Part shown: one piece after another, positions 1-6,155 of the stretch
Layout: each line of letters begins with the position of its first letter
Numbering within the stretch: the stretch's first letter is position 1
Assembly (NCBI GenBank): GCA_036351435.1
Contig: JAZBPA010000175.1
Span: 1 to 6,858 of the forward strand
Direction of reading: 5' to 3'
Source of the DNA: JAAUQA01 sp036351435
GTDB taxonomy: Bacteria > Pseudomonadota > Gammaproteobacteria > Competibacterales > Competibacteraceae
DNA: 6,858 nucleotides
Notes under the pieces: generated by a model
The model's input: only the letters and a program-made list of their open reading frames with translations
What the model was told of the DNA's origin: nothing
Databases searched by the model: none
Translations under genes and position numbers: made by a program

Positions 1-1
1 A

Positions 2-739
2 CAGGCCACTATAGTGGAAGACCATGTGGGTCACGGCCGCTATCTGAGTTGCCCGCTCAGCGAAATTCGTTTGGGACAAGGGGCCGTGCTGGATTTCTAC
101 CAAGTGCAGGAACAGGATGACCAAGCGCGGCATTTGGGCGGATTGCGCACCTACCAGGAACGGGACAGCCGCCTGCAAGCATTGCTGTTTTCCGCAGGCG
201 GTTTGCTGGCGCGCACCGATGTGGCTGCATTACTGGATGGTGAGGGTGCTGATTGTCAATTAAACGGTTTGACCCTGGTGGCAGGCAACCAAGTCGGCGA
301 TTTTCATGTGCAAGTGGATCACGCCAAACCGCACGGTACTAGCGGACAGCTGTTCAAAGGGGTTCTGGAAGGAAAGGGACGGGCGGTGTTCGACGGGCTG
401 ATTCGAGTGCGCAAAGATGCCCAAAAAACCGATGCCAGCCAAAACAATCGCAATTTGCTGCTCTCCAAACTCGCCTTGGCCAACTCCAACCCGCGTCTGG
501 AAATTCTGGCCGACGATGTTAAATGCAGTCACGGTTCCAGCATCGGCTTTTTGGATCAGGATGCGCTGTTTTATTTCCGCAGCCGGGGAATCGGCCTCGC
601 CGAAGCGCAAGCCATGCTGGTGTATTCGTTTGCTAACGACATCGTCGAACGAATTCAATGGGTCCCGCTGCGCGAGCGTTTGGAACTGCGGCTAGCACAG
701 CGTCTGTATCCTGAAGCCGCCGAGAGGATTACCGTATGA
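2..739 (+). CDS. sufD: Fe-S cluster assembly protein SufD, C-terminal part (5' end cut by window)
   Basis: SufD is a subunit of the cytoplasmic SufBC2D scaffold on which iron-sulfur clusters are built. The frame is open from base 2, so the gene enters from the left; 245 residues are present. The family usually has about 420-440 residues, so the N-terminal part is missing. The visible part is the beta-helix core followed by the C-terminal helical domain. The stretch DDVKCSHGSSIG, with its codon for His at 530-532, is the conserved SufD signature; in E. coli this His helps form the SufB-SufD cluster site. The end, with ERIQWVPLRERLEL, is also typical of SufD. The SufB paralogue is less likely because of this motif and the position directly before sufS. 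The stop overlaps the sufS start in ATGA, which suggests translational coupling. A GTG at base 14 should not be read as the true start. Confidence 0.93.
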   Translation, partial: QATIVEDHVGHGRYLSCPLSEIRLGQGAVLDFYQVQEQDDQARHLGGLRTYQERDSRLQALLFSAGGLLARTDVAALLDGEGADCQLNGLTLVAGNQVGDFHVQVDHAKPHGTSGQLFKGVLEGKGRAVFDGLIRVRKDAQKTDASQNNRNLLLSKLALANSNPRLEILADDVKCSHGSSIGFLDQDALFYFRSRGIGLAEAQAMLVYSFANDIVERIQWVPLRERLELRLAQRLYPEAAERITV

Positions 740-2001
740 GTGCGATACACGAGGTGTTGACACCCCAGCCCAATGGCTTAACGGATCTGGATATTAACCG
801 GATTCGCCGGGAATTCCCGATACTGCAGCAGCAGATCTACGATAAACCATTGGTCTATTTGGACAATGCTGCGTCGGCGCAAAAACCGCAGGCGGTGATC
901 GACGCGATTAACCAGTGTTACAGCGGTTATTACGCCAATATCCACCGGGGCGTCCATGCGCTTTCAGAACGCTCCACCGCCGCCTACGAAGGCGCTCGTG
1001 AGAAGCTGCGCCGGTTTATCAACGCCGCCAGCACCCGCGAGATCATCTTTACCCGTGGCACCACCGAGGCGATCAATCTAGTCGCCAGCAGTTTCGGCGG
1101 CACCCAGGTAGGCCCCGGTGATGAGATATTGATCACCACGATGGAGCACCACTCCAACATCGTGCCCTGGCAGATGCTCTGCGAACGGCAAGGCGCGAAA
1201 CTACAGGTCGTTCCTATCACGGATAACGGCGAACTGGTACTGGATGCGTACCATCAACTGTTGACTGAACGCACCAAGCTGGTTTCAGTGATGCAGGTCT
1301 CCAATGCTATCGGCACCATCAATCCGGTCGCGGAGATGATTCAGGCGGCTCATGATAAGGGCATTCCGGTGTTGCTGGATGGCGCGCAAGCCGTTCCTCA
1401 TCTGGATGTCGATGTGCAAGCGCTGGATTGCGATTTCTATGCTTTCTCCGGCCACAAAATGTACGGACCCAGCGGCGTCGGCGTGTTGTATGGCAAGGCG
1501 GAACTGCTGGAGGCCATGCCACCGTATCAGGGCGGCGGTGACATGATACGGCTGGTGACTTTCGAGAAAACCGAGTATGCCGACCTCCCCAATAAGTTCG
1601 AAGCCGGTACCCCCAACATCGCCGGAGTCATCGGCCTCGGGGCGGCTGTCGATTGGATGGAACAGGTCGGCGTCGATGCCATCGCCGCTCACGAACAGCG
1701 TTTGTTAGACTACGCTACTGCCCAACTCAGCGAAGTACCCGGTTTACATATCTTCGGCGAGGCACCCCACAAAGCAGCGGTTGTATCCTTCGTGATGGCG
1801 GGTGTGCACCCGCATGACATCGGCACTATTTTAGATCGTGAAGGAATTGCCATCCGCGCCGGTCATCACTGTGCCCAACCGCTGATGCAACGCTATGGTT
1901 TGCCCGCGACCGCCCGTGCTTCGTTCGCTGTTTACAATACCCACGAAGAGGTGGATAAGCTGATAGCGGCCATTCACAGAGTCAAAGAGTTGTTCGACTG
2001 A
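736..2001 (+). CDS. sufS: Cysteine desulfurase SufS (PLP-dependent, class V aminotransferase fold)
   Basis: SufS removes sulfur from L-cysteine, giving alanine and an enzyme-bound persulfide that is passed to a sulfur acceptor for cluster assembly in the cytoplasm. The protein has 421 residues. The key residues are all visible: His138 in TTMEHHSNIVPW stacks on the PLP ring, Lys241 in SGHKMYGP forms the Schiff base, Cys379 in RAGHHCAQP is the persulfide site, and Arg394 in TARASFAVYNT binds the substrate carboxylate. Each lies exactly 15 residues later than in E. coli SufS, so the core is collinear and only the N-terminus is longer. The RAGHHCAQP context marks the SufS/CsdA group rather than IscS. 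The ATG lies in an ATGA overlap with the sufD stop, which supports this start. The natural partner here is the SufU encoded next. Confidence 0.97.
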   Translation: MSAIHEVLTPQPNGLTDLDINRIRREFPILQQQIYDKPLVYLDNAASAQKPQAVIDAINQCYSGYYANIHRGVHALSERSTAAYEGAREKLRRFINAASTREIIFTRGTTEAINLVASSFGGTQVGPGDEILITTMEHHSNIVPWQMLCERQGAKLQVVPITDNGELVLDAYHQLLTERTKLVSVMQVSNAIGTINPVAEMIQAAHDKGIPVLLDGAQAVPHLDVDVQALDCDFYAFSGHKMYGPSGVGVLYGKAELLEAMPPYQGGGDMIRLVTFEKTEYADLPNKFEAGTPNIAGVIGLGAAVDWMEQVGVDAIAAHEQRLLDYATAQLSEVPGLHIFGEAPHKAAVVSFVMAGVHPHDIGTILDREGIAIRAGHHCAQPLMQRYGLPATARASFAVYNTHEEVDKLIAAIHRVKELFD

Positions 2002-2447
2002 TGAGCGATTTACGTGATTTGTACCAGGAAGTCATCCTGGATCATAACAAGCGGCCGCGGAATTTCCGGGCCATTGACCCGTGTACGCATCATGCCGATG
2101 GGTACAACCCATTGTGCGGTGACCGGATCACGGTCTATCTGGATGTGCAGGACGACGTTATCCGCGATGTGGCTTTCCAAGGGTCCGGTTGCGCGATTTC
2201 CAGCGCATCCGCTTCGTTGATGACCGAAGCTTTAAAAAATAAACCGGTGGCGGAGGTGGAACCCTTGTTCCAGGACTTCCATGATGCCGTCATGGGCGAT
2301 GGTATGCCCTCGCCGGCTAAGCTGGGCAAACTGATCGCGCTGGCGGGAGTACGGGATTATCCCAGCCGGGTTAAATGCGCCACGCTCGCCTGGCATGCCT
2401 TGCGCGCCGCGTTGGAAAATCGTGAAGAACCTGTTGCAACCGAATAA
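2001..2447 (+). CDS. sufU: SufU-type sulfur acceptor / scaffold-like protein
   Basis: A 148-residue protein of the IscU/NifU N-terminal family. Three conserved Cys are present: Cys39 in YNPLCGD, Cys64 in GSGCAIS and Cys126 in RVKCATLAW, together with Asp41. In Bacillus SufU the equivalent residues bind zinc, and the protein takes persulfide sulfur from SufS. Two traits favour SufU over IscU: an insertion of roughly 20 residues between the second and third Cys (around residues 85-115), and the absence of the LPPVK chaperone-binding motif. Its likely job is to relay sulfur from SufS to the SufBCD scaffold, replacing SufE; that is inferred from family knowledge and gene order. The ATG overlaps the last base of the sufS stop, so the two are probably translationally coupled. 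Confidence 0.93.
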   Translation: MSDLRDLYQEVILDHNKRPRNFRAIDPCTHHADGYNPLCGDRITVYLDVQDDVIRDVAFQGSGCAISSASASLMTEALKNKPVAEVEPLFQDFHDAVMGDGMPSPAKLGKLIALAGVRDYPSRVKCATLAWHALRAALENREEPVATE

Positions 2448-2457
2448 TCGTCTATCC

Positions 2458-2463
2458 GGGGAG
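2458..2463 (+). promoter_or_regulatory. Ribosome binding site of sufT
   Basis: GGGGAG lies 8 bases before the ATG at 2472, in the only real gap (24 bases) between the SUF genes of this window. It shows that sufT is initiated independently and fixes its start. Confidence 0.6.
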
Positions 2464-2471
2464 ACTCGCTA

Positions 2472-2837
2472 ATGACTGAAACCACTGCTCAAGCTTTGGA
2501 ACAACCGACCCAAGGCCCGCCTGTACTCAATACCCAAGAGCTGGAATCCGATATCGTTGAAGCGTTGAAGAATGTTTACGATCCGGAAATACCGGTTAAT
2601 ATTTATGATTTGGGGTTGATTTACGAGTTGAATGCCAGTCCTGATGGTCAAGTGTACGTCGCTATGACCTTGACTGCTCCGGCTTGTCCGGTTGCCGGCG
2701 CCATGCCCGAATGGGTGCGGGATGCAGTCGAGAGTGTGGATGGTGTCGAGTCAGCCGATGTCGAGTTAGTGTGGGAACCGCCGTGGAATCAGGAAATGAT
2801 GTCGATGCGCGCCAAGTTGGAATTGAATATGATCTGA
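2472..2837 (+). CDS. sufT: SufT-like Fe-S assembly protein (MIP18/DUF59 family)
   Basis: A 121-residue protein made almost entirely of one MIP18 (DUF59) domain. The first 22 or so residues are low-complexity; the domain runs from about 24 to 110. Signature stretches are NVYDPEIPVNIYDLGLIYEL (residues 34-53) and TLTAPACP with Cys72 (residues 66-73). SufT-family proteins assist maturation of Fe-S proteins, probably in cluster transfer, and commonly close suf operons, as here. It is shorter than SufT proteins of about 170 residues that carry an extra N-terminal part, so it is effectively a stand-alone domain. PaaD-type and Mrp-linked DUF59 proteins are alternatives by fold, but the position just after sufU favours SufT. 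Its stop overlaps the possible start region of the following lipoprotein gene. Confidence 0.9.
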   Translation: MTETTAQALEQPTQGPPVLNTQELESDIVEALKNVYDPEIPVNIYDLGLIYELNASPDGQVYVAMTLTAPACPVAGAMPEWVRDAVESVDGVESADVELVWEPPWNQEMMSMRAKLELNMI

Positions 2838-3586
2838 TCTCCGCCCGCCCGAGGCGGGCGTTATGGATCGTTTGGTTTTGTATTACGCTGATCACGGGCT
2901 GCGCTACCACCAGCCCGACCGTAACATCACAAGATAGCGCTACCGAGCCGGCAGCCGTCGGCGAATCAATACCGTCCGCAGAGACGTTAAAAACCCTCCA
3001 ACCCGCTTGGTGGCGGGTCCAATTTCGTATCCACTGGCCGCAGGACGAGGCGCCGGATTGGGCGATGGATGTGTTGCTCGCCCATCGCGTTGTTGCCCCT
3101 GTTTTATCTCAATACCGCGATAGCATCGAACTCTGGCGCTTTCATCGTCGGGCGGCGCGTGATGGGGCTGGGCGCCAATTCAGTTTTATTTTCTACGCTA
3201 AACCGCGCACCGCAGAACGTATCTATACTGCGTTACAAGCCGATCCGTTGTTGCAACAACTGCAAGCGGTAAAAGTCGTCTATACCCCGCCCCATAAGAA
3301 TAAAGAACCGTATATAGAAAGCACCAGTGATCCGAACTGGTCCGCAGTAATACAAAAATCCTGGCCCTATTTCATCATGGGGGTCAGCGAGATGTGGTTG
3401 GATTTGATTGATCAGATCGTCAAGGAAAATCTAAGCGAATCCGAGCTTACACTAGAGGAGCTGGAGCAGTATTATGCCGAGGTTAACGAAGCAGTTGCCG
3501 CGTTATGGCGTACTGAGGGTCAACATGCTTTTCTGCACCATTTGAACGCTGTGTTCGGCTATCAGCCCCTATTAATTCGCTACTAA
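2783..3586 (+). CDS. Predicted lipoprotein of unknown function; start uncertain
   Basis: I do not recognise the family. The frame encodes a clear lipoprotein signal: a basic n-region (ARPRRA), a hydrophobic stretch (LWIVWFCITLIT) and the lipobox ITGC, with the Cys codon at 2900-2902. Residue +2 after the Cys is Ala rather than Asp, so outer-membrane sorting is expected if the organism has a Lol pathway. A Thr/Ser/Pro-rich linker of about 35 residues follows, then a folded domain of about 190 residues rich in Trp and Tyr (AWWRVQFRIHWP, SFIFYAKPRTAERIY) ending in a helical part. There is no ATG near the signal peptide. GTG 2783 has a weak GGGA upstream and gives 267 residues with a long n-region. 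CTG 2834, overlapping the sufT stop as CTGA, would put the lipobox Cys at residue 23, the usual place. The stop at 3586 is secure. The gene is probably cotranscribed with sufT. Confidence 0.72.
   Translation: MESGNDVDARQVGIEYDLISARPRRALWIVWFCITLITGCATTSPTVTSQDSATEPAAVGESIPSAETLKTLQPAWWRVQFRIHWPQDEAPDWAMDVLLAHRVVAPVLSQYRDSIELWRFHRRAARDGAGRQFSFIFYAKPRTAERIYTALQADPLLQQLQAVKVVYTPPHKNKEPYIESTSDPNWSAVIQKSWPYFIMGVSEMWLDLIDQIVKENLSESELTLEELEQYYAEVNEAVAALWRTEGQHAFLHHLNAVFGYQPLLIRY
2842..2860 (+). repeat. Strong GC-rich hairpin just after sufT
   Basis: Two 8-base arms (CGCCCGCC and GGCGGGCG) around a CGA loop start 5 bases after the sufT stop. The shape resembles an intrinsic terminator of gammaproteobacteria, but only TT follows and then ATGG, so there is no U-tract. 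It also lies within the region coding the n-region of the downstream lipoprotein signal. It could be a weak attenuator, an mRNA-stabilising element, or simply Arg/Pro/Ala-coding sequence. Confidence 0.55.
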
Positions 3587-3629
3587 ACCGCAGTCAGGTG
3601 GTCAGCTTGATGAATAAAGAGGTCACTCA

Positions 3630-4625
3630 GTGAACAATCAATCGACCGACCGAATTCCGCGCTGGACAGAATGGAGTATCAGCGTGTTGAACGGGATGGT
3701 CGGCGATTATCTGCAGGAACGCCAGAACGGCCTTGCCATTAATATGGCCTTTTATCAACACAATCGCCCGTTGCTGATTACGACCGATAATCTGCGCCAA
3801 GCAGTTCCGAATCCCACTGCCAAAGTCTGCCTACTGATTCACGGTCTCGGTTGCAATGAAGGTATCTGGGCACCTGCTGATCGGGCGCAATATGATCCGA
3901 CCTGTTCCTACGGAACCTCGTTACAACACGATCTAGGCTATACGCCGTTCTATTTGCGTTATAACACCGGCTTACCAGTCGCGGAAAACGGCAAACGATT
4001 GGCTGGTTTGCTTGACGAACTGTCGGCCTGCTATCCGATGAACATTGACGAGTTAACCTTGATTGGTCATAGCATGGGCGGTTTGGTGCTGCGCAGTGCC
4101 TGTCATTACGCACTACACCATCATCAGTATGGGTGGGTGAAGAAGGTTCGACGCGCCTTCTATTTGGGCACTCCTCATGATGGCGCGGACTTGGAAAAGG
4201 TTGGCCACGTTACGACTGCGGTACTCAATGCCGTACCCAACCCCATCACTCGGCTAATTGGGAGTATACTGAATTTGCGTAGTCGGGGTGTGAAGGACCT
4301 GCGCCTTGGTAATCTGGTTGACGATGATTGGAGTGACGATTTTCCAGACAACTCGTTGCCTCGTCGGCATAAAGTCGTCCCATGGCTGCCTCACGCTCAC
4401 CACTATTTGCTTGTTGGGACTGTGGCCGAAGACCCACGGCACCCTGCAAGCCGCCTGCTTGGCGATACACTGGTTAGAGTGCCGCCCGTGCATAGAACAT
4501 CGCTACCAGGAACTAAAGACGCTCACCAGTCAACCGTAAAAGTGTTTCCACGAGTGCACCACCTTGAATTAGCCCACCATACTGGGGTTTATCAACAAAT
4601 TAAACAGTGGTGTGAAATAGACTAA
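3630..4625 (+). CDS. Alpha/beta hydrolase, lipase/esterase-like
   Basis: A 331-residue serine hydrolase of the alpha/beta fold. The oxyanion segment is LLIHGLG, with His71-Gly72. The nucleophile elbow is LIGHSMGG with Ser148, followed by LVLRSACHYA. The probable acid is Asp279 in LLGDTLVRVPPVH and the probable base is His311 in VHHLELAHHTGVY, so the triad looks complete. LGTPHDGADLEKVG after the elbow is usual in triacylglycerol-lipase or PGAP1-like enzymes. I see no signal peptide, so it should be cytoplasmic or reach membranes peripherally; the substrate is unknown, with a lipid or polyester ester plausible. The start is GTG, with AAGAGG 7 bases upstream at 3617-3622. It lies 43 bases after the lipoprotein gene and 13 before a small gene that is probably its partner. 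Confidence 0.88.
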   Translation: MNNQSTDRIPRWTEWSISVLNGMVGDYLQERQNGLAINMAFYQHNRPLLITTDNLRQAVPNPTAKVCLLIHGLGCNEGIWAPADRAQYDPTCSYGTSLQHDLGYTPFYLRYNTGLPVAENGKRLAGLLDELSACYPMNIDELTLIGHSMGGLVLRSACHYALHHHQYGWVKKVRRAFYLGTPHDGADLEKVGHVTTAVLNAVPNPITRLIGSILNLRSRGVKDLRLGNLVDDDWSDDFPDNSLPRRHKVVPWLPHAHHYLLVGTVAEDPRHPASRLLGDTLVRVPPVHRTSLPGTKDAHQSTVKVFPRVHHLELAHHTGVYQQIKQWCEID

Positions 4626-4638
4626 GAGGGCATCGTCA

Positions 4639-4962
4639 ATGGCACGGTTTTCGATTCAACAAGTAAGAGGTCTAAAAGACCTTATTCAAGAAACGGTGGA
4701 AGCCGGAACCAATGCCGCTGAGCAAGTCCATCAGTCCATCGCTAAACAACCTTATGCGGTACTCAAGCGTATTCCTCTCATCGCGCCGCCAGCCCGCATC
4801 ATCGAACGGTGCCAACACGCCTTAACCAGCGGGATTTATCAATCGATCCGAGTCGTCAATCAAGTATCCGGTAGCCTGGCTACCAAAGCATTAGACCACT
4901 TGGAAGAAAAGCCTGAAGCATCGGGGCAGCCCGAGCAAGATCATCGGTCACTTCTGCCCTGA
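4639..4962 (+). CDS. Small conserved-looking protein paired with the hydrolase
   Basis: A 107-residue soluble-looking protein with no signal peptide or membrane span. Residues 1-35 are predicted amphipathic helix (FSIQQVRGLKDLIQETVEAG), then comes KRIPLIAPPARIIERC (43-58), then a second helical part (LTSGIYQSIRVVNQVSG, 62-78), and a polar, probably disordered tail from about 85. From memory, a similar PPARI...SGIY...R.VN segment occurs at the N-terminus of larger alpha/beta hydrolases related to the upstream gene, so this may be a split-off lid, lipid-binding or regulatory module; that is unverified. AGAGGG at 4625-4630 sits 8 bases before the ATG, and the gap to the hydrolase gene is 13 bases, so they form one transcript. 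Its 3' end overlaps a convergent crotonase remnant by 15 bases. Confidence 0.75.
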   Translation: MARFSIQQVRGLKDLIQETVEAGTNAAEQVHQSIAKQPYAVLKRIPLIAPPARIIERCQHALTSGIYQSIRVVNQVSGSLATKALDHLEEKPEASGQPEQDHRSLLP

Positions 4963-5046
4963 ATTGCCGACAAAATCCGCGCGCCGCTTTTCCAGAAAAG
5001 CGGCTATCCCTTCCCCACATTGCGGATGATCGAAACACTCTCCTAA
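4948..5046 (-). pseudogene. C-terminal remnant of an enoyl-CoA hydratase/isomerase (crotonase)
   Basis: On the minus strand, bases 5046-4948 read as about 32 codons plus TGA. They include CFDHPQCGEGIAAFLEKRR followed by ADFVGN and a short polar tail. The pattern of EGIAAFLEKR near the end is the usual C-terminus of crotonase-family enzymes, which act on acyl-CoA thioesters in fatty-acid or amino-acid degradation. No start exists: reading upstream in the same frame gives two further codons and then TAA at 5052-5050, which is the stop codon of the fic gene. All of the roughly 230 residues that should precede are absent, including the oxyanion-hole and catalytic regions. It is best explained as the stump of a gene broken by arrival of the neighbouring segment. 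It overlaps the end of the convergent 107-residue gene by 15 bases. Confidence 0.72.
4983..5004. repeat. Inverted repeat between convergent genes
   Basis: Arms GCCGCTTTT and AAAAGCGGC pair perfectly over 9 bases around a CCAG loop. It falls inside the crotonase remnant, coding its AAFLEKR part, so the symmetry may be incidental. Placed 21 bases after the 107-residue gene and 46 bases after fic, it could serve as a bidirectional transcript end; no clean U-tract follows on either strand. Confidence 0.5.
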
Positions 5047-5049
5047 ATC

Positions 5050-5724
5050 TTATGGTTGGGGTGTGGACGGAGCAACATTAGAGGATAATTGATTGCGTGC
5101 TTTTGGTTCAGCTAGAGCACGGAGAAGGTATAACTGGAAAGGCCTTAAGTCTCCAGCCATAGCGGCTCTCATAATATCGTTATATGGCGGCGGAGGTCTC
5201 GGGTGAACACGAGCATGGGGCGGGAGGTTGTAGCGCCTCAGAAAATTGAACCACAAGAGACGTGATATCCGACCATTTCCGTTAATGAAAGGATGAATCT
5301 GAATGAACAGTCCGACAGATTCGGAGATCACTGTAATAAGCACCATGGTCCGCTGTGGCGGGGCCAGCAAAGCCCATCGCAGATCAAGCTCTATAATCAT
5401 TTTGCCAATTTTTGAGCCCCAATTTTTCATCTCCGCTGGCACATTCGGAAAATGGGAACCCTTAACTGTCCCGACCTCTACATTAACGCCAAGACAGGGT
5501 TTAGCAGAGTCATCGCAACGCCAATTCCCTGCGTAGTAGCTTAAAGGCACGAGTGTGGAGAATAAAACGCTGTGCCACTTTCTCGTTTGGGCTTCCGAGA
5601 CCGGTACACTACGGGCATCGGTCTCAATTAAGGTTGTAACCTCAGACATCACTCTGTAAAAGTCTCTGAGATGACGCTGGGGGATCTTACCATCCCACTC
5701 GGGGCAAGAGGTTGGATGACTCAT
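5050..5724 (-). CDS. Fic domain protein
   Basis: A 224-residue Fic-fold protein. Fic enzymes usually transfer AMP from ATP to a target hydroxyl, though other nucleotide or phosphate transfers occur. The active loop is HPFINGNGRISR at residues 144-155: His144 is the general base and the GNGR anion cradle is complete. Residue 148 is Asn where HxFx[D/E]GNGR normally has an acid that holds Mg2+. AGNWR (around 65-69) and VNVEVG..KG..FP ahead of the loop fit the usual Fic flap region. The post-loop part (LLWFNFLRRYNLPP, then a Pro-rich stretch and YNDIMRAAMAGDLRPFQLYLLRALA) matches the expected C-terminal helices. No [S/T]xxxE[G/N] inhibitory motif is seen in the chain. The ATG overlaps the preceding gene's stop as ATGA. 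It is the last gene of the minus-strand operon and ends directly against the crotonase stump. Confidence 0.9.
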   Translation of the reverse strand: MSHPTSCPEWDGKIPQRHLRDFYRVMSEVTTLIETDARSVPVSEAQTRKWHSVLFSTLVPLSYYAGNWRCDDSAKPCLGVNVEVGTVKGSHFPNVPAEMKNWGSKIGKMIIELDLRWALLAPPQRTMVLITVISESVGLFIQIHPFINGNGRISRLLWFNFLRRYNLPPHARVHPRPPPPYNDIMRAAMAGDLRPFQLYLLRALAEPKARNQLSSNVAPSTPQP

Positions 5725-6155
5725 CCGTTATCGTCGTGTGGATATTCCATCTCGTCATCAACGATCAATTGGAGCTCCTCTTTGGAGGCATGCGCGTGCT
5801 CAACTGAACAGACCTGCGAAGCCGCGTCTAGTAACGCATCCATGTCTACTCCAACACTCTTTCCATATTCAGTTAGCATTGCCCATTGTCGTTCAGCTTC
5901 TTTGAGGATATCAGCGTCTTCATGCTGAAGCTGGGAATCTCCAAGTTGCTCAGTAGGAGGCACCGACGCTTCTGCAGAACCCAATGTTATTGAAGATGCG
6001 AGTACCATTGCTGTTACAGCAACTCGGATCTTGACCTTTCCGAGATTGTTTGTTCTTCCTCTCAATTTCTTCTCAAGGGGCCGCGGGTCGCGCTCAACCG
6101 TGTCGTATATTTTGTTACGCCACGTAATATCTGGGTGGTAGAAAGATTCAATCAT
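5721..6155 (-). CDS. Single-span membrane or exported protein of the fic operon
   Basis: I do not recognise this 144-residue protein. Residues 1-40 are polar and basic towards the end (KKLRGR), residues 45-60 form one hydrophobic segment (VAVTAMVLASSITLGS), and A61-E62-A63 just before Ser64 is an AxA-type signal peptidase site. The remaining 80 or so residues are acidic and helical, ending in DDEMEYPHDDNG. It is therefore either a type II anchored protein with a periplasmic acidic domain or a secreted protein with an unusually long n-region. AGGAG lies 8 bases before the ATG at 6155, and the ATG overlaps the upstream stop as ATGA, so this start is well supported despite a possible internal TTG at codon 31. 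Its position directly before fic suggests a regulator, anchor or antitoxin role, but it lacks the class I Fic antitoxin motif, so that is only inference. Confidence 0.75.
   Translation of the reverse strand: MIESFYHPDITWRNKIYDTVERDPRPLEKKLRGRTNNLGKVKIRVAVTAMVLASSITLGSAEASVPPTEQLGDSQLQHEDADILKEAERQWAMLTEYGKSVGVDMDALLDAASQVCSVEHAHASKEELQLIVDDEMEYPHDDNG

Noticed and set aside
260..1692. Open frames on the minus strand opposite sufD and sufS (260-658, 984-1220, 1285-1692)
   Set aside because: They are antisense to strongly identified SUF genes, have no family signature and no ribosome binding site, and are explained by the codon bias of the sense strand.
2684..2782. Extension of the lipoprotein frame back to TTG 2684 or ATG 2711
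   Set aside because: It would overlap sufT by more than 120 bases, and the extra residues are Cys/Arg/Gly-rich shadow translation placed before a signal peptide.
2863..2937. Short frame from ATG 2863 after the hairpin as the start of the lipoprotein by frameshift
   Set aside because: It stops after 24 codons, and the lipobox signal is intact in the other frame without any frameshift.
3778..4493. Antisense frames within the hydrolase gene (3778-4113, 4246-4493)
   Set aside because: The hydrolase has a full set of catalytic motifs on the plus strand; the antisense products are Arg/Gln-rich with no features.
5303..5928. Plus-strand open frames at 5303-5536 and 5671-5928
   Set aside because: They lie opposite the Fic gene and the membrane-protein gene, and their translations are Ser/Thr-rich shadows with no recognisable motif.
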